Source: CPC320 sp002684375 (lineage in GTDB: Bacteria; Pseudomonadota; Alphaproteobacteria; Rhodobacterales; Rhodobacteraceae). Taken from it: a DNA stretch of 64,000 nucleotides. Shown here piece after piece: positions 54,287-63,179 of the stretch. Below the pieces are notes generated by a model, which was not told where the DNA came from, did not search any database, and was given only the letters and a program-made list of their open reading frames with translations. Positions within the stretch are counted from its first letter, which is position 1, and each line of letters begins with the position of its first letter. The position numbers and the translations under genes were made by a program. The stretch lies in contig CBFIHZ010000015.1 in assembly GCA_965662545.1 (NCBI GenBank), positions 1 through 64,000 on the forward strand, read 5' to 3'.

Positions 54287-55799
54287 AACGGCGCCAGACC
54301 TGCTGAATCATCTGGTGCTTTGGCTTTCAAGCGGACATATCTCACGGCGCGCCACGGTGGCAGCAGGCGCAGGTGGCGTCATGGCACTTGGCCATCCGCC
54401 GTTCGATTGGCTGGCTATTGGGCTATTTGGCCTCGTGCTTTGCGGGGTCATCTTTCTTGGTGCGAACGGTGTCCGGCAGGCGGCCTGGATTGGATGGTGG
54501 TGCGGCTTGGGCTATTTTGCAGTGCTGTTGCACTGGGTTGTTGAGCCCTTTCTTGTCTATCCCGAACAAGATGGATGGATGGCGCCATTTGCTTTGTTTT
54601 TTCTGTCTGGCGGGTTGGCTCTGTTCTGGGCTGCGGCCTTTGCGTTTGCCCGGCGGTTTGCCAGCCTTGTTGTGCTCTGCCTTGCCCTGACGGTGGCCGA
54701 GGGTCTACGAAGCTATGTGCTAACCGGCTTTCCCTGGGGTCTGATTGGCTATGTTTGGCTGAACAGTCCCGTCTCCCAACTGGGCGCTTGGGTTGGGCCG
54801 CATGGTTTGACTTTATTGACCCTGACGTTGGTCTTTTTACCGCTCGCGGTGCTTCGCGCAACGCGGTCTTGGACGGCGCTTGCCGTCCTTTTAGGGGGTG
54901 GTCTTGCTGTATTAGTCTTGGGGTACTGGCAAGGCCAAGATCCCGCGCCAAGGATGACGGATACAACCTTGCGTTTAATACAGCCAAATGCCCCTCAAGA
55001 TCAAAAATGGCGTCCGGAAAACCGTGAGTTGTTTTTCCAACGGCAGTTGGGATTTACCCGACAAGACCCACGCCCGGATCTGATCGTCTGGCCTGAAACT
55101 GCGATCCCGGTTCTGTTGAATGATGCTGATGACGTGTTGGCGCAGATTGCCACGACGGCAAATGGGACAACGGTGGTCTTGGGTGCACAGCGCTATGATG
55201 CTTGGGGTTATTATAATTCACTGGCGGTCCTTGATCCAAGGGGGCAGATATCCCACCGATATGACAAACATCACTTGGTCCCATTTGGCGAATATATTCC
55301 TTTTTTGGGTTTGTTTGGCATCCTAGGTGGGGGCCTCGCCGCTCAATTTGGCGGGGGATATCAGCCAGGGGTTGGGCCAACGGTTCTTGCGGTTGATGGG
55401 GTGGGAAAATTCCTGCCGCTGATTTGTTATGAACTGGTTTTTCCGCATGAAATTGGCTCAGTCTCGCAGAGGGCGGACTTTATGCTGCAGATTACCAATG
55501 ATGCTTGGTTTGGCACATTCTCAGGCCCGTATCAGCATTTGGCACAGGCGCGGATGCGGGCGATCGAGCAGGGCCTGCCGATGGTGCGGGCCGCAAATAC
55601 TGGTGTGTCGGCCGTAATTGATGCCAAGGGCAAGCTGCTTCAACACCTACCGTTGGGGCAGGCAGGCTATCTCGATGCCGTGCTGCCGGCACCTGGGCCA
55701 CCGACGGTTTACAGCCGCTTTGGTGATGGGCTGGTTTTTCTTTTGCTGGGCTTATTTGCTGTGGGGTATATTTTGTCCCGCAGAGGCTTTGGTGATTGA
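54273..55799 (+). CDS. lnt: apolipoprotein N-acyltransferase
   Basis: 508 residues. About six N-terminal membrane helices precede a periplasmic nitrilase domain. The catalytic triad can be placed: Glu in VWPETAIPVLL, Lys in YDKHHLVPFGEYIP and Cys in LICYELVFPHEI. GVSAVID and QMRAIEQG-like ARMRAIEQGLPMVRAANTG are also conserved. It adds the third acyl chain to lipoproteins such as those in this window. A SAM/SAH riboswitch for metK follows. Confidence 0.94.
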   Translation: MRPNRTAPDLLNHLVLWLSSGHISRRATVAAGAGGVMALGHPPFDWLAIGLFGLVLCGVIFLGANGVRQAAWIGWWCGLGYFAVLLHWVVEPFLVYPEQDGWMAPFALFFLSGGLALFWAAAFAFARRFASLVVLCLALTVAEGLRSYVLTGFPWGLIGYVWLNSPVSQLGAWVGPHGLTLLTLTLVFLPLAVLRATRSWTALAVLLGGGLAVLVLGYWQGQDPAPRMTDTTLRLIQPNAPQDQKWRPENRELFFQRQLGFTRQDPRPDLIVWPETAIPVLLNDADDVLAQIATTANGTTVVLGAQRYDAWGYYNSLAVLDPRGQISHRYDKHHLVPFGEYIPFLGLFGILGGGLAAQFGGGYQPGVGPTVLAVDGVGKFLPLICYELVFPHEIGSVSQRADFMLQITNDAWFGTFSGPYQHLAQARMRAIEQGLPMVRAANTGVSAVIDAKGKLLQHLPLGQAGYLDAVLPAPGPPTVYSRFGDGLVFLLLGLFAVGYILSRRGFGD

Positions 55800-55836
55800 C
55801 CTTCTAAAGCATGCGCTTTACTGCATGGCAATCTAA

Positions 55837-55880
55837 GGCCACAACGGCTTCCTGGCGTGGCAATTTTTCTAATGGAGCGT
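55837..55880 (+). promoter_or_regulatory. SAM/SAH riboswitch upstream of metK
   Basis: The sequence GGCCACAACGGCTTCCTGGC, then GTGGC, an AT-rich linker and ATGGAGCG at 55871-55878 matches the conserved core of the SAM/SAH riboswitch class: GGCCAC pairs with GTGGC to form the stem, and the downstream GGAG of the ribosome site pairs back with the loop GGCTTCC (CTTCC with GGAG) as a pseudoknot. The start codon of metK is at 55885. Binding of SAM or SAH would therefore close the ribosome site. Known mainly from Rhodobacterales metK leaders. Confidence 0.9.
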
Positions 55881-55884
55881 TTAA

Positions 55885-57066
55885 ATGTCCCGTCAAAACT
55901 ATATATTCACCTCTGAATCTGTTTCAGAGGGCCACCCCGATAAGTTGTGCGACCGCATTTCTGATGCTGTGCTTGATGCCTTTCTTAAAGAAGAGCCCGA
56001 GGCGCGGGTGGCCTGCGAAACATTTGCCACAACCAACCGGGTGGTGATTGGCGGGGAAGTCGGTTTGTCCTCAAGGGAGAAACTCACCGAGTATATGCAG
56101 AGTATTGAGGCGATCGCGCGGGAATGCATCAAAGACATCGGCTATGAGCAGGATAAGTTCCATCATGCCACTTGCGAGGTGACAAACCTTTTGCATGAAC
56201 AATCGGCGCATATCGCACAGGGTGTCGATGCGTCGGGTCCCAAAGACGAAGGCGCCGGTGATCAGGGGATCATGTTTGGTTATGCGACCAACGAGACCGA
56301 GCATTTGATGCCGGCACCGATCCAATATGCCCATGCCATTCTGCGGCGCTTGGCCGAGGTGCGCAAAGACGGCACCGAGCCCAGCCTGCGACCCGATGCA
56401 AAATCTCAGCTGTCGGTGATTTATGAAAATGGCAAACCGGTAGGTGTCAGTTCGATCGTGCTGTCAACCCAGCACGCAGATGTCAGCCAGACCAGCGATG
56501 ATATTCGCGCCATTGTCGAGCCCTATATCCGCGACGTGTTGCCATCTGATTGGATTACCGAAGCCACCGAATGGTGGGTGAACCCAACGGGGGTCTTTGT
56601 CATTGGCGGGCCCGACGGGGACGCCGGCCTGACCGGTCGCAAGATTATCGTCGACACCTATGGTGGGGCCGCACCGCATGGCGGTGGGGCGTTTTCCGGC
56701 AAGGATCCGACCAAGGTGGATCGCTCGGCGGCTTATGCGGCGCGCTATCTGGCAAAGAACGTCGTCGCCGCTGGGATGGCTGAACGCTGTACGATTCAGC
56801 TGAGCTATGCGATTGGCGTGTCGAAACCGCTGTCGATCTATGCCGATACGCACGGCACTGGCGAGTTGGATGCCGCCGAGATCGAACGCGCCGTTGCCAG
56901 TTGTATGGATTTGACCCCGCGTGGTATTCGAGAGCATTTGCAGATGAATAAACCGATCTATCAGCGCACAGCGGCCTATGGTCATTTTGGTCGTGCACCG
57001 GAAGAAGACGGCGGCTTCAGCTGGGAACGCACGGATTTGGCTGAAAAACTGCGGGCGGCTGTTTAG
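55885..57066 (+). CDS. metK: S-adenosylmethionine synthase
   Basis: 393 residues. Motifs: GHPDKLCDRISDAVLDAFL, GEVGLSS (ATP), GAGDQGIMFGYA and GGGAFSGKDPTKVDRSAAYAARYLAKN. It makes SAM from methionine and ATP in the cytoplasm. Expression is predicted to be limited by the riboswitch directly upstream, which senses the product. 172 bp before trmB. Confidence 0.97.
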   Translation: MSRQNYIFTSESVSEGHPDKLCDRISDAVLDAFLKEEPEARVACETFATTNRVVIGGEVGLSSREKLTEYMQSIEAIARECIKDIGYEQDKFHHATCEVTNLLHEQSAHIAQGVDASGPKDEGAGDQGIMFGYATNETEHLMPAPIQYAHAILRRLAEVRKDGTEPSLRPDAKSQLSVIYENGKPVGVSSIVLSTQHADVSQTSDDIRAIVEPYIRDVLPSDWITEATEWWVNPTGVFVIGGPDGDAGLTGRKIIVDTYGGAAPHGGGAFSGKDPTKVDRSAAYAARYLAKNVVAAGMAERCTIQLSYAIGVSKPLSIYADTHGTGELDAAEIERAVASCMDLTPRGIREHLQMNKPIYQRTAAYGHFGRAPEEDGGFSWERTDLAEKLRAAV

Positions 57067-57238
57067 TTGCCCCAATCTGAGGTCCATCAGTTTGGCCGCA
57101 AACGATTCGCTTTTTTGCTCTAGAAAAAAGATAGCGTTTTGTTCTTGCGCGCCGTAACTGGTTCTTTTGATGTCGTCTTACCATGGGCATTCTTCGTGTG
57201 TATTGAACCTGCGCGGCCAAGCGGGTAAAGCCCTGTCC

Positions 57239-57952
57239 ATGACCAAAGACACGCATCCCTCTGGCGCCCCTTGGCGAAATTTTTATGGTCGTTTCAAAGG
57301 CAAATCTCTGCGACCTGCGCAGGAAATTTACCTGCGCGAAGATCTGCAGGCCCTCTCGCCCGGAGCGGTCTCTTGGGAGGACAATCCAACCCGCAAATTA
57401 CTGGATCTTGAGAGAATGTTTGACGGGCGGGATGTGTGGTTGGAAATCGGCTTTGGCGGAGGTGAGCATCTGGTGCATCAGGCGCTGCAAAATCCAGATG
57501 TTGGCATTATTGGCTGCGAACCGTTTATCAATGGGGTGGCCATGCTCCTTGGCAAAGTCCGCGAATCTGGGGTGCGCAACCTGCGTATCTATCCCGGTGA
57601 TGTGCGCAATATGTTCGACATTTTGCCACCCGCGAGCATTGACCGGGGGTTTTTGCTCTATCCTGACCCTTGGCCCAAAACACGCCACCACCGTCGGCGG
57701 TTCGTCACGCCGGAATATCTGCAGCCGCTGGCCAAGGTGATCAAACCCGGGGCGATGTTTCGCGTGGCGACTGATATACCTGATTATGTACGCCAGACGC
57801 TGGAACAGGTCCCGCGGCATGGATTCGATTGGTTAGCCCAGGCGCCTGCCGATTGGCGTCAGCCTTGGCCGGACTGGATTTCGACGCGGTATGAGCAAAA
57901 GGCGCTGCGTGAAGACCGCGTGCCGCATTATCTGAGTTTTCGGCGCCGCTAG
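57239..57952 (+). CDS. trmB: tRNA (guanine-N7)-methyltransferase
   Basis: 237 residues from ATG 57239 (MTKDTHPSG); the frame runs upstream but without a ribosome site or conserved residues. The SAM-binding part has WLEIGFGGGEHLVHQA near residue 68; YPDPWPKTRHHRRRF is the TrmB signature near residue 142. It methylates G46 of tRNA and uses the product of metK. Confidence 0.93.
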   Translation: MTKDTHPSGAPWRNFYGRFKGKSLRPAQEIYLREDLQALSPGAVSWEDNPTRKLLDLERMFDGRDVWLEIGFGGGEHLVHQALQNPDVGIIGCEPFINGVAMLLGKVRESGVRNLRIYPGDVRNMFDILPPASIDRGFLLYPDPWPKTRHHRRRFVTPEYLQPLAKVIKPGAMFRVATDIPDYVRQTLEQVPRHGFDWLAQAPADWRQPWPDWISTRYEQKALREDRVPHYLSFRRR

Positions 57953-58002
57953 ACGCGCCGTATCCTGTGCGGTATCAGCACAGACGAAGAGGAGTTCTAA
58001 AG

Positions 58003-59352
58003 ATGTCCAGCACTGGTATGCCGATTGTAATGTCATCACAAAAATGTGGGCCGCTGACCGGAGAGGCGCATGTTCCGGGTGATAAATCGATTTCGCACCG
58101 CGCGTTGATACTGGGCGCTTTGGCGGTCGGCGAGACCAAAATTACCGGCCTTCTGGAGGGTGAGGATGTGCTGGACACCGCTAAGGCAATGCGCGCATTT
58201 GGCGCTGAAGTTATTGATCACGGCGGTGGCACATGGTCGGTGCATGGCGTTGGTGTTGGCGGGTTTGCTGAGCCCGAGCAGGTGATTGATTGTGGCAATT
58301 CCGGCACCGGAGTGCGCCTGATAATGGGGGCGATGGCCACCACGCCAATCACCGCGACCTTCACGGGTGATGCCAGTTTGAATAAACGGCCAATGGCGCG
58401 GGTTACCGACCCCATCCAAACCTTGGGTGCGCAGGCATATGGCCGTGCGGGCGGACGTCTGCCTATGACCATTGTGGGTGCCGCAGATCCAGTGCCGCCG
58501 CGCTATACCGTGCCGATGCCGTCCGCTCAGGTGAAATCAGCGGTGTTACTTGCGGGGCTGAACGCCCCGGGCGATACTGTGGTGATTGAGAAAGAGGCGA
58601 CCCGCGATCATACCGAGCGGATGCTGTCGGGCTTTGGGGCAACGATTACCACTGAGGAAACCAACGAGGGGCGGGTGATAACGCTTGTGGGCCAGCCCGA
58701 ATTGCAGCCGCAAGTGATTGTGGTGCCGCGCGATCCCTCCTCGGCTGCATTTCCGGTCTGTGCGGCGCTGATCACCGAAGGCTCTGACGTTGTCATCCCG
58801 AACATTGGCTTGAACCCGACGCGGGCAGGGCTTTTCACCACTCTGCGTGAGATGGGCGCTGATCTGAGCTATGAGAACCCACGCGAGGAGGGGGGCGAAC
58901 CGGTCGCGGATTTGCGCGCACGCTATTCGCCAGCCATGCAGGGCATCGAGGTCCCGCCAGAGCGTGCGGCATCGATGATCGATGAATACCCCATCCTGTC
59001 GGTGGTTGCTGCGTTTGCCAAGGGCACGACAGCCATGCGTGGGGTGAAAGAACTTAGGGTGAAAGAAAGCGATCGGATCGAGGCGATGGCGTCTGGTTTG
59101 CGGGCCAATGGTGTTGAGGTCGAGGATGGGCCTGATTGGTGGATCGTGCATGGTAAGGGCATGGGGCAGGTTCCTGGTGGGTCGCGCTGTGACACGCATC
59201 TCGACCACCGTATCGCGATGTCATTTTTAATTTTGGGCATGGCATCGCAAGCGCCTGTCAGCATTGACGACGGCAGCCCAATTGCCACATCTTTTCCGAT
59301 TTTTGAGACGCTAATGGCGTCTTTGGGCGCAAAAATTACCCGTCTGCCGTGA
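58003..59352 (+). CDS. aroA: 3-phosphoshikimate 1-carboxyvinyltransferase (EPSP synthase)
   Basis: 449 residues from ATG 58003, preceded by GAGGAG. GDKSISHRALILGALAVGET near residue 24, CGNSGTGVRLIMGAMA near 101, GDASLNKRPM, MPSAQVKSAVLLAGL, RDHTERML and ELRVKESDRIEAMASGL are present. The overall pattern resembles alphaproteobacterial (class II-like) EPSP synthases, but the NSGTGVR loop has Gly where the glyphosate-tolerant CP4 enzyme has Ala. It makes EPSP for chorismate. 70 bp before cmk. Confidence 0.96.
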   Translation: MSSTGMPIVMSSQKCGPLTGEAHVPGDKSISHRALILGALAVGETKITGLLEGEDVLDTAKAMRAFGAEVIDHGGGTWSVHGVGVGGFAEPEQVIDCGNSGTGVRLIMGAMATTPITATFTGDASLNKRPMARVTDPIQTLGAQAYGRAGGRLPMTIVGAADPVPPRYTVPMPSAQVKSAVLLAGLNAPGDTVVIEKEATRDHTERMLSGFGATITTEETNEGRVITLVGQPELQPQVIVVPRDPSSAAFPVCAALITEGSDVVIPNIGLNPTRAGLFTTLREMGADLSYENPREEGGEPVADLRARYSPAMQGIEVPPERAASMIDEYPILSVVAAFAKGTTAMRGVKELRVKESDRIEAMASGLRANGVEVEDGPDWWIVHGKGMGQVPGGSRCDTHLDHRIAMSFLILGMASQAPVSIDDGSPIATSFPIFETLMASLGAKITRLP

Positions 59353-59422
59353 CGGTATTAGAATTTACAAACCAACTCAGCATTGGCCATCAGCTTGTGC
59401 CGCCGCTCTGCAGGAGACTTAG

Positions 59423-60058
59423 ATGAGTTTTACCGTTGCGATTGATGGGCCGGCAGCAGCGGGTAAGGGTACCTTGGCCAAACAACTCGCTGCGCATTTT
59501 AGTATGGCCCATCTGGATACGGGATTGTTGTACCGCGCGGTGGCGCGCCAGGTGCTGGCAGGCAGCGATCCAGTGGCGGCGGCGGTGTCATTGCAGGCTG
59601 AAGATCTTGATCCAACGGGTCTTTACACACCCGAGGTGGCGCAGCAGGCCAGTCGGGTGGCCGTTCTTGCCGAGGTGCGCTCGGCGCTGGTGGCCTTTCA
59701 ACGCAACTTTGCCCAGCGCGCGGAGGGGGCGGTATTGGATGGCCGTGATATTGGTACGGTGATCTGTTGTGATGCCGAGGTAAAACTGTTTGTGACAGCG
59801 CGCGCCGAAGTGCGCGCCGAGCGACGGTATCTTGAACTCAAAGCCAAGGGGGCAGACGTCAGCCGTGCGCAGGTTCTGGCAGATGTCAACGAACGCGATG
59901 CCCGTGATCAGGGTCGCAAAGAGGCGCCATTGCGTGCGGCGTCAGATGCAATCGTGATTGATACCTCTGATTTGAGTGTTGAGGCGGCATTGGATCTTGC
60001 GATCGCCGAAGTGGCGCAAAAATGGACTTTTGGCGAAAGTCGTGACCATAAAAGTTAG
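59423..60058 (+). CDS. cmk: cytidylate kinase
   Basis: 211 residues. The P-loop is DGPAAAGKGTLAKQLA at residues 8-23; LDTGLLYRAVAR binds the nucleotide; GRDIGTVICCDAEVKLFVTA is the NMP-binding region. It phosphorylates CMP and dCMP. In most Alphaproteobacteria rpsA follows, but here the next plus-strand gene is missing and a minus-strand operon begins. Confidence 0.94.
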   Translation: MSFTVAIDGPAAAGKGTLAKQLAAHFSMAHLDTGLLYRAVARQVLAGSDPVAAAVSLQAEDLDPTGLYTPEVAQQASRVAVLAEVRSALVAFQRNFAQRAEGAVLDGRDIGTVICCDAEVKLFVTARAEVRAERRYLELKAKGADVSRAQVLADVNERDARDQGRKEAPLRAASDAIVIDTSDLSVEAALDLAIAEVAQKWTFGESRDHKS

Positions 60059-60428
60059 ACGGTTTTTCCCGGACGAAATGGCATATTTAACTGCGCTGCC
60101 TCGTTCAAATGACCAGTGCATTTAACACGATCAACACTATTGCATTCATCCGTAAAATTCGCGTTTGTGTTCCTAACTGAATAGCAATCAGACTGTATGG
60201 AAAATTGCTTTGTGCTAGAAAGTTTGTGCTGTGCTTGCCACTCTGGATTTTACGAACAAAGCCATAACCGCTGGGATTTTCATACCCTAAAGCTTGACGA
60301 CGGTCACTGTAAACGGCTTACTCTCCAAGAGATGGACCCGTCTGAGCGCCTGAGCGACTACGTGTGTGTCCTGCCCTGCATTGTGCTTAGAGCTTGGAAC
60401 GCGACCACAGTGAGACTTGATCGAGACC
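60059..60428. other. intergenic region between convergent cmk and the aldolase operon
   Basis: About 370 bp. A plus frame at 60197-60553 runs into antisense aldolase and has no recognisable domain. No rpsA-like sequence is seen. No clear terminator. It marks a junction in gene order. Confidence 0.4.
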
Positions 60429-61094
60429 TCACGCGCCAAGTGCGGCCTTTTCGTCAGCATTTGTGCCAAATTGCGGCAGATCTGCGACTGACTTGCCGTG
60501 CGCGGCCATCAAAGTGTCACGCACATAGGCGATATGGGCGGTTTCTTCGATAATTTCAGCCAGATACTGCGCTTTCATCAAAGTTGTGCCCACACCAATT
60601 GTGCCGTGGTTCGCCAACACCGCCGCGACAATTTCAGGGTCTTGGAAGATAGGGCTGATTTCCCTGTCGGTCTGTGGGCCCCCCATTGGCGACAGGGGGA
60701 TCAACGGCATGCGCCCAATTTTTTCAATCGTTTGCACGGTCAGGCATGGGATTTCCAGACCGGCGCTGGCATAGCCTGTGGCCCAGGGGCTGTGGCAATG
60801 CACGACCGCGCGAATATCGTCACGGATACGATAGAGATCAAGGTGAAAGCCCAGGTCTTTGGACGGCTTGAAAGGGCCGTCTTCGATTGTGCCGTCCAGA
60901 TGGACCACTTGCAGATTGTCACGGGTGCATTCGTTAAACCCGATGCCTGAGGGCTTAATCACAATGGCATCGATGGTGTCGAGCCGAACCGACAGGTTGC
61001 CGCCAGCATTGGTTTGTAGTCGCAAGTCAAAGCATCGTTTTGCGGTGGCAATCAGGGCGTCTTTTTTAGCAGTCAAATCAGTTGGTATGCTCAT
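60429..61094 (-). CDS. class II aldolase/adducin family protein
   Basis: 221 residues. Glycine-rich NAGGNLSVRLDTIDAIVIKPSGIGFNECT near the N-terminus is the phosphate-binding region, with Glu as catalytic base. Metal-binding histidines lie in VVHCHSPWATGYA, and a third in LANHGTIGVG. It resembles L-fuculose/L-ribulose phosphate aldolase and epimerase relatives, including sugar-acid decarboxylases (OtnC). It is overlapped by 4 bp by the upstream UPF0261 gene. The substrate is likely a phosphorylated sugar or sugar acid. Confidence 0.88.
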   Translation of the reverse strand: MSIPTDLTAKKDALIATAKRCFDLRLQTNAGGNLSVRLDTIDAIVIKPSGIGFNECTRDNLQVVHLDGTIEDGPFKPSKDLGFHLDLYRIRDDIRAVVHCHSPWATGYASAGLEIPCLTVQTIEKIGRMPLIPLSPMGGPQTDREISPIFQDPEIVAAVLANHGTIGVGTTLMKAQYLAEIIEETAHIAYVRDTLMAAHGKSVADLPQFGTNADEKAALGA

Positions 61095-62242
61095 AGAAAT
61101 TGGTCCAATGTCAGCGTTTTCAGTACAGTTATAATTTTGTCAGTGACGGCGGGGGCAGAGATGTGCTCAGGCAAGATATGAAGCGCAATCTCGGCCTTCA
61201 GCTTACTGCGCGCCACATCGAGAAAGATCTGGCGCAGTTCTGGGTCTTCGATTGCGCCGCCAAGACAGTCTTGATGGGAAAACCCTCCCATCGGCACGAT
61301 TAGCGCGCGAGGCCCGGTCGCGTTATTTAAGGCGTCGATCAATTTGGACGCCATCTGTGTCATTTCATCCGGATTCAGTTTTGCGTGGGTGAAATAAGTT
61401 GAATGAGCATAGTGCGGGCGTTGCAGGTAGTTTGAGGGAACGAGAGCGGCTGCTCCCAGTCCAAGAAAATTTAACCCTCCGGGCAGGACAATGCGCGGAA
61501 GCGCCCCCGCTGATGTAAACCTGCCTGCCATTGGCACGTGATCGCCTGTGAGCTCTAGTCTGGTCAACTCATGCGGGGTAAGGTCAATGATCGCATGAAA
61601 AGCCCCTTGGTTGGCAAAGCGTGTAAAGGCTGCGCCGCCATAGCCGTTCGAATGAAACACGGTCGTCTCTTGTCCGCGTTGGCCAAGCCGTTTGACCAAT
61701 GGTGCGACTGCGGCCTCAGTTGCGCCCATGGCCGTAATGCCAACCGAGGATACAGGCGGGTCGGCATCGTGTGTGCGTGTGCTGCTGCAAAGGCCGACGG
61801 TCATGGCGGCCGTGTTGTCCAAAACTTGGCGCAAAGTGGCGTTGAGTCCGCAGATATCGGCCAGAGTTGGCACTAAAATGATCGAATTATCTGCAATGGC
61901 ACCGCGTGGATCAAACGGCAGAGTGGTCACCAGCAGCTTGGGGAAGGTAACGGGCAGGGCGCGCAGTACCTGTAAAATCACCTCGCCACCGGTTCCGCCC
62001 CCAATGCCAATAGTGACGTCTGTATTGGTCTCAACCGCTGCGGCAACATCATCCCAAACCCGCGCAACGGTGGCTTGCATAGCGGCAATTTTATCGCTTC
62101 CCCCGAGGGTTTTTCCGCCTGTTTCCAGTGATATATCAATCGTGCGCACTGTCGCGCCATGATCGGTGAGGCGCCGGGTTAGATACGCGGCTTCGTCTGC
62201 TTTGGTCGCAAGGGTCGCCAAGAGCAAAACGGTTCCGGTCAT
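61091..62242 (-). CDS. UPF0261 (Tm-1-like ATP-binding) family protein
   Basis: 383 residues. LLLATLATKADEAAYLTRRLTDHGATVRTIDIS opens the protein; GIGGGTGGEVILQVLRALPVTFPKLLVTTLPFDPRGAI near residue 80, VGITAMGATEAAV, FHSNGYGGAAF and GGLNFLGLGA follow, all conserved in UPF0261. This family is related to the N-terminal domain of plant Tm-1 and is often next to a TIM-barrel PEP hydrolase-like gene, absent here. The role is unknown. 4 bp separate it from the permease gene and it overlaps the aldolase. Confidence 0.88.
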   Translation of the reverse strand: MTGTVLLLATLATKADEAAYLTRRLTDHGATVRTIDISLETGGKTLGGSDKIAAMQATVARVWDDVAAAVETNTDVTIGIGGGTGGEVILQVLRALPVTFPKLLVTTLPFDPRGAIADNSIILVPTLADICGLNATLRQVLDNTAAMTVGLCSSTRTHDADPPVSSVGITAMGATEAAVAPLVKRLGQRGQETTVFHSNGYGGAAFTRFANQGAFHAIIDLTPHELTRLELTGDHVPMAGRFTSAGALPRIVLPGGLNFLGLGAAALVPSNYLQRPHYAHSTYFTHAKLNPDEMTQMASKLIDALNNATGPRALIVPMGGFSHQDCLGGAIEDPELRQIFLDVARSKLKAEIALHILPEHISAPAVTDKIITVLKTLTLDQFL

Positions 62243-62246
62243 TTGT

Positions 62247-63176
62247 CTAGCCTTTTACTGCGCCAGCGGTCATGCCGGTGATGATTTGCCGGGATGCGAA
62301 CAGTGTAAAGATAATCGGTGGAATGGCCAGCAGCATGCCAGTGGCCATGATGACCCCCCATTCGACATTGAATTCTGACATATTATTCACGATTAAAATC
62401 GGCACGGTTTTTGTGTCCCGGTCCGATAGGGCTGAGGCTAGTAAATATTCGTTCCAAGCAATACGAAACGTAAAGATTGCTGCGGCGGCAAGTCCGGGTT
62501 TGATCAGGGGAAGAACAATTTGGAAAAAGACCTGAAAAGGCCCCGCACCATCCACCCGCGCCGCCTCTTCCAAGCTGCGCGGCACCTGCACGATAAAACT
62601 TTGTAAAATCCAGATCACAAATGGCAGGTTCATTGCGACATAAATCAAGATGATACCAGAATGTGTTCCGGCCAGACAAATATCACCACGCCCCCCGAAG
62701 GTGTCGCGGATCAGTTCACCCAGCCAGAACTTTTTGCTGATGCAAAACTCGTTATTCCAAAGACCAAAAACGGGCACCAACAAAACAGCAGGGGGCACCA
62801 TGCGCACCATCAATGTCGTTAATGATGCCGTATCGCGCCCCATAAATCGAAACCGCACCAATGCGTAGGCGGCCATGCACCCGATGATCAGGGTCAGTGC
62901 CGTAGACACCAGTGCGATGATTAAAGAATTTACAAACGCACCGCCAAATTTCAGAGCACAGAAGTCTAGGTGCTCGGGTTCGTACCACAAGACATCGCAA
63001 AGTGCGGTTTCATAATTCTGGATCGTTGGCAAAAATAACAATCCCGAGGTGCCCCCGATAATGTCGACATCCAGTTTAAACGAATTGGTGAACATCAACA
63101 CAATGGGTCCCACAGCCATGAAAATCAGGGCGACCAGCAAGGCATAAAAGGCAGGGTTTTGACGGTCGTGATCCAT
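62247..63176 (-). CDS. carbohydrate ABC transporter permease (MalG type)
   Basis: 309 residues with about six membrane helices. The EAA loop is LEEAARVDGAGPFQVFFQIVLPLIKPG. An extended periplasmic loop after helix 1 contains Cys pairs (ALCDVLWYEPEHLDFCALK). It forms the inner-membrane pore with the gene upstream. The substrate-binding and ATPase genes are expected beyond the window edge. Confidence 0.92.
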   Translation of the reverse strand: MDHDRQNPAFYALLVALIFMAVGPIVLMFTNSFKLDVDIIGGTSGLLFLPTIQNYETALCDVLWYEPEHLDFCALKFGGAFVNSLIIALVSTALTLIIGCMAAYALVRFRFMGRDTASLTTLMVRMVPPAVLLVPVFGLWNNEFCISKKFWLGELIRDTFGGRGDICLAGTHSGIILIYVAMNLPFVIWILQSFIVQVPRSLEEAARVDGAGPFQVFFQIVLPLIKPGLAAAAIFTFRIAWNEYLLASALSDRDTKTVPILIVNNMSEFNVEWGVIMATGMLLAIPPIIFTLFASRQIITGMTAGAVKG

Positions 63177-63179
63177 GGT

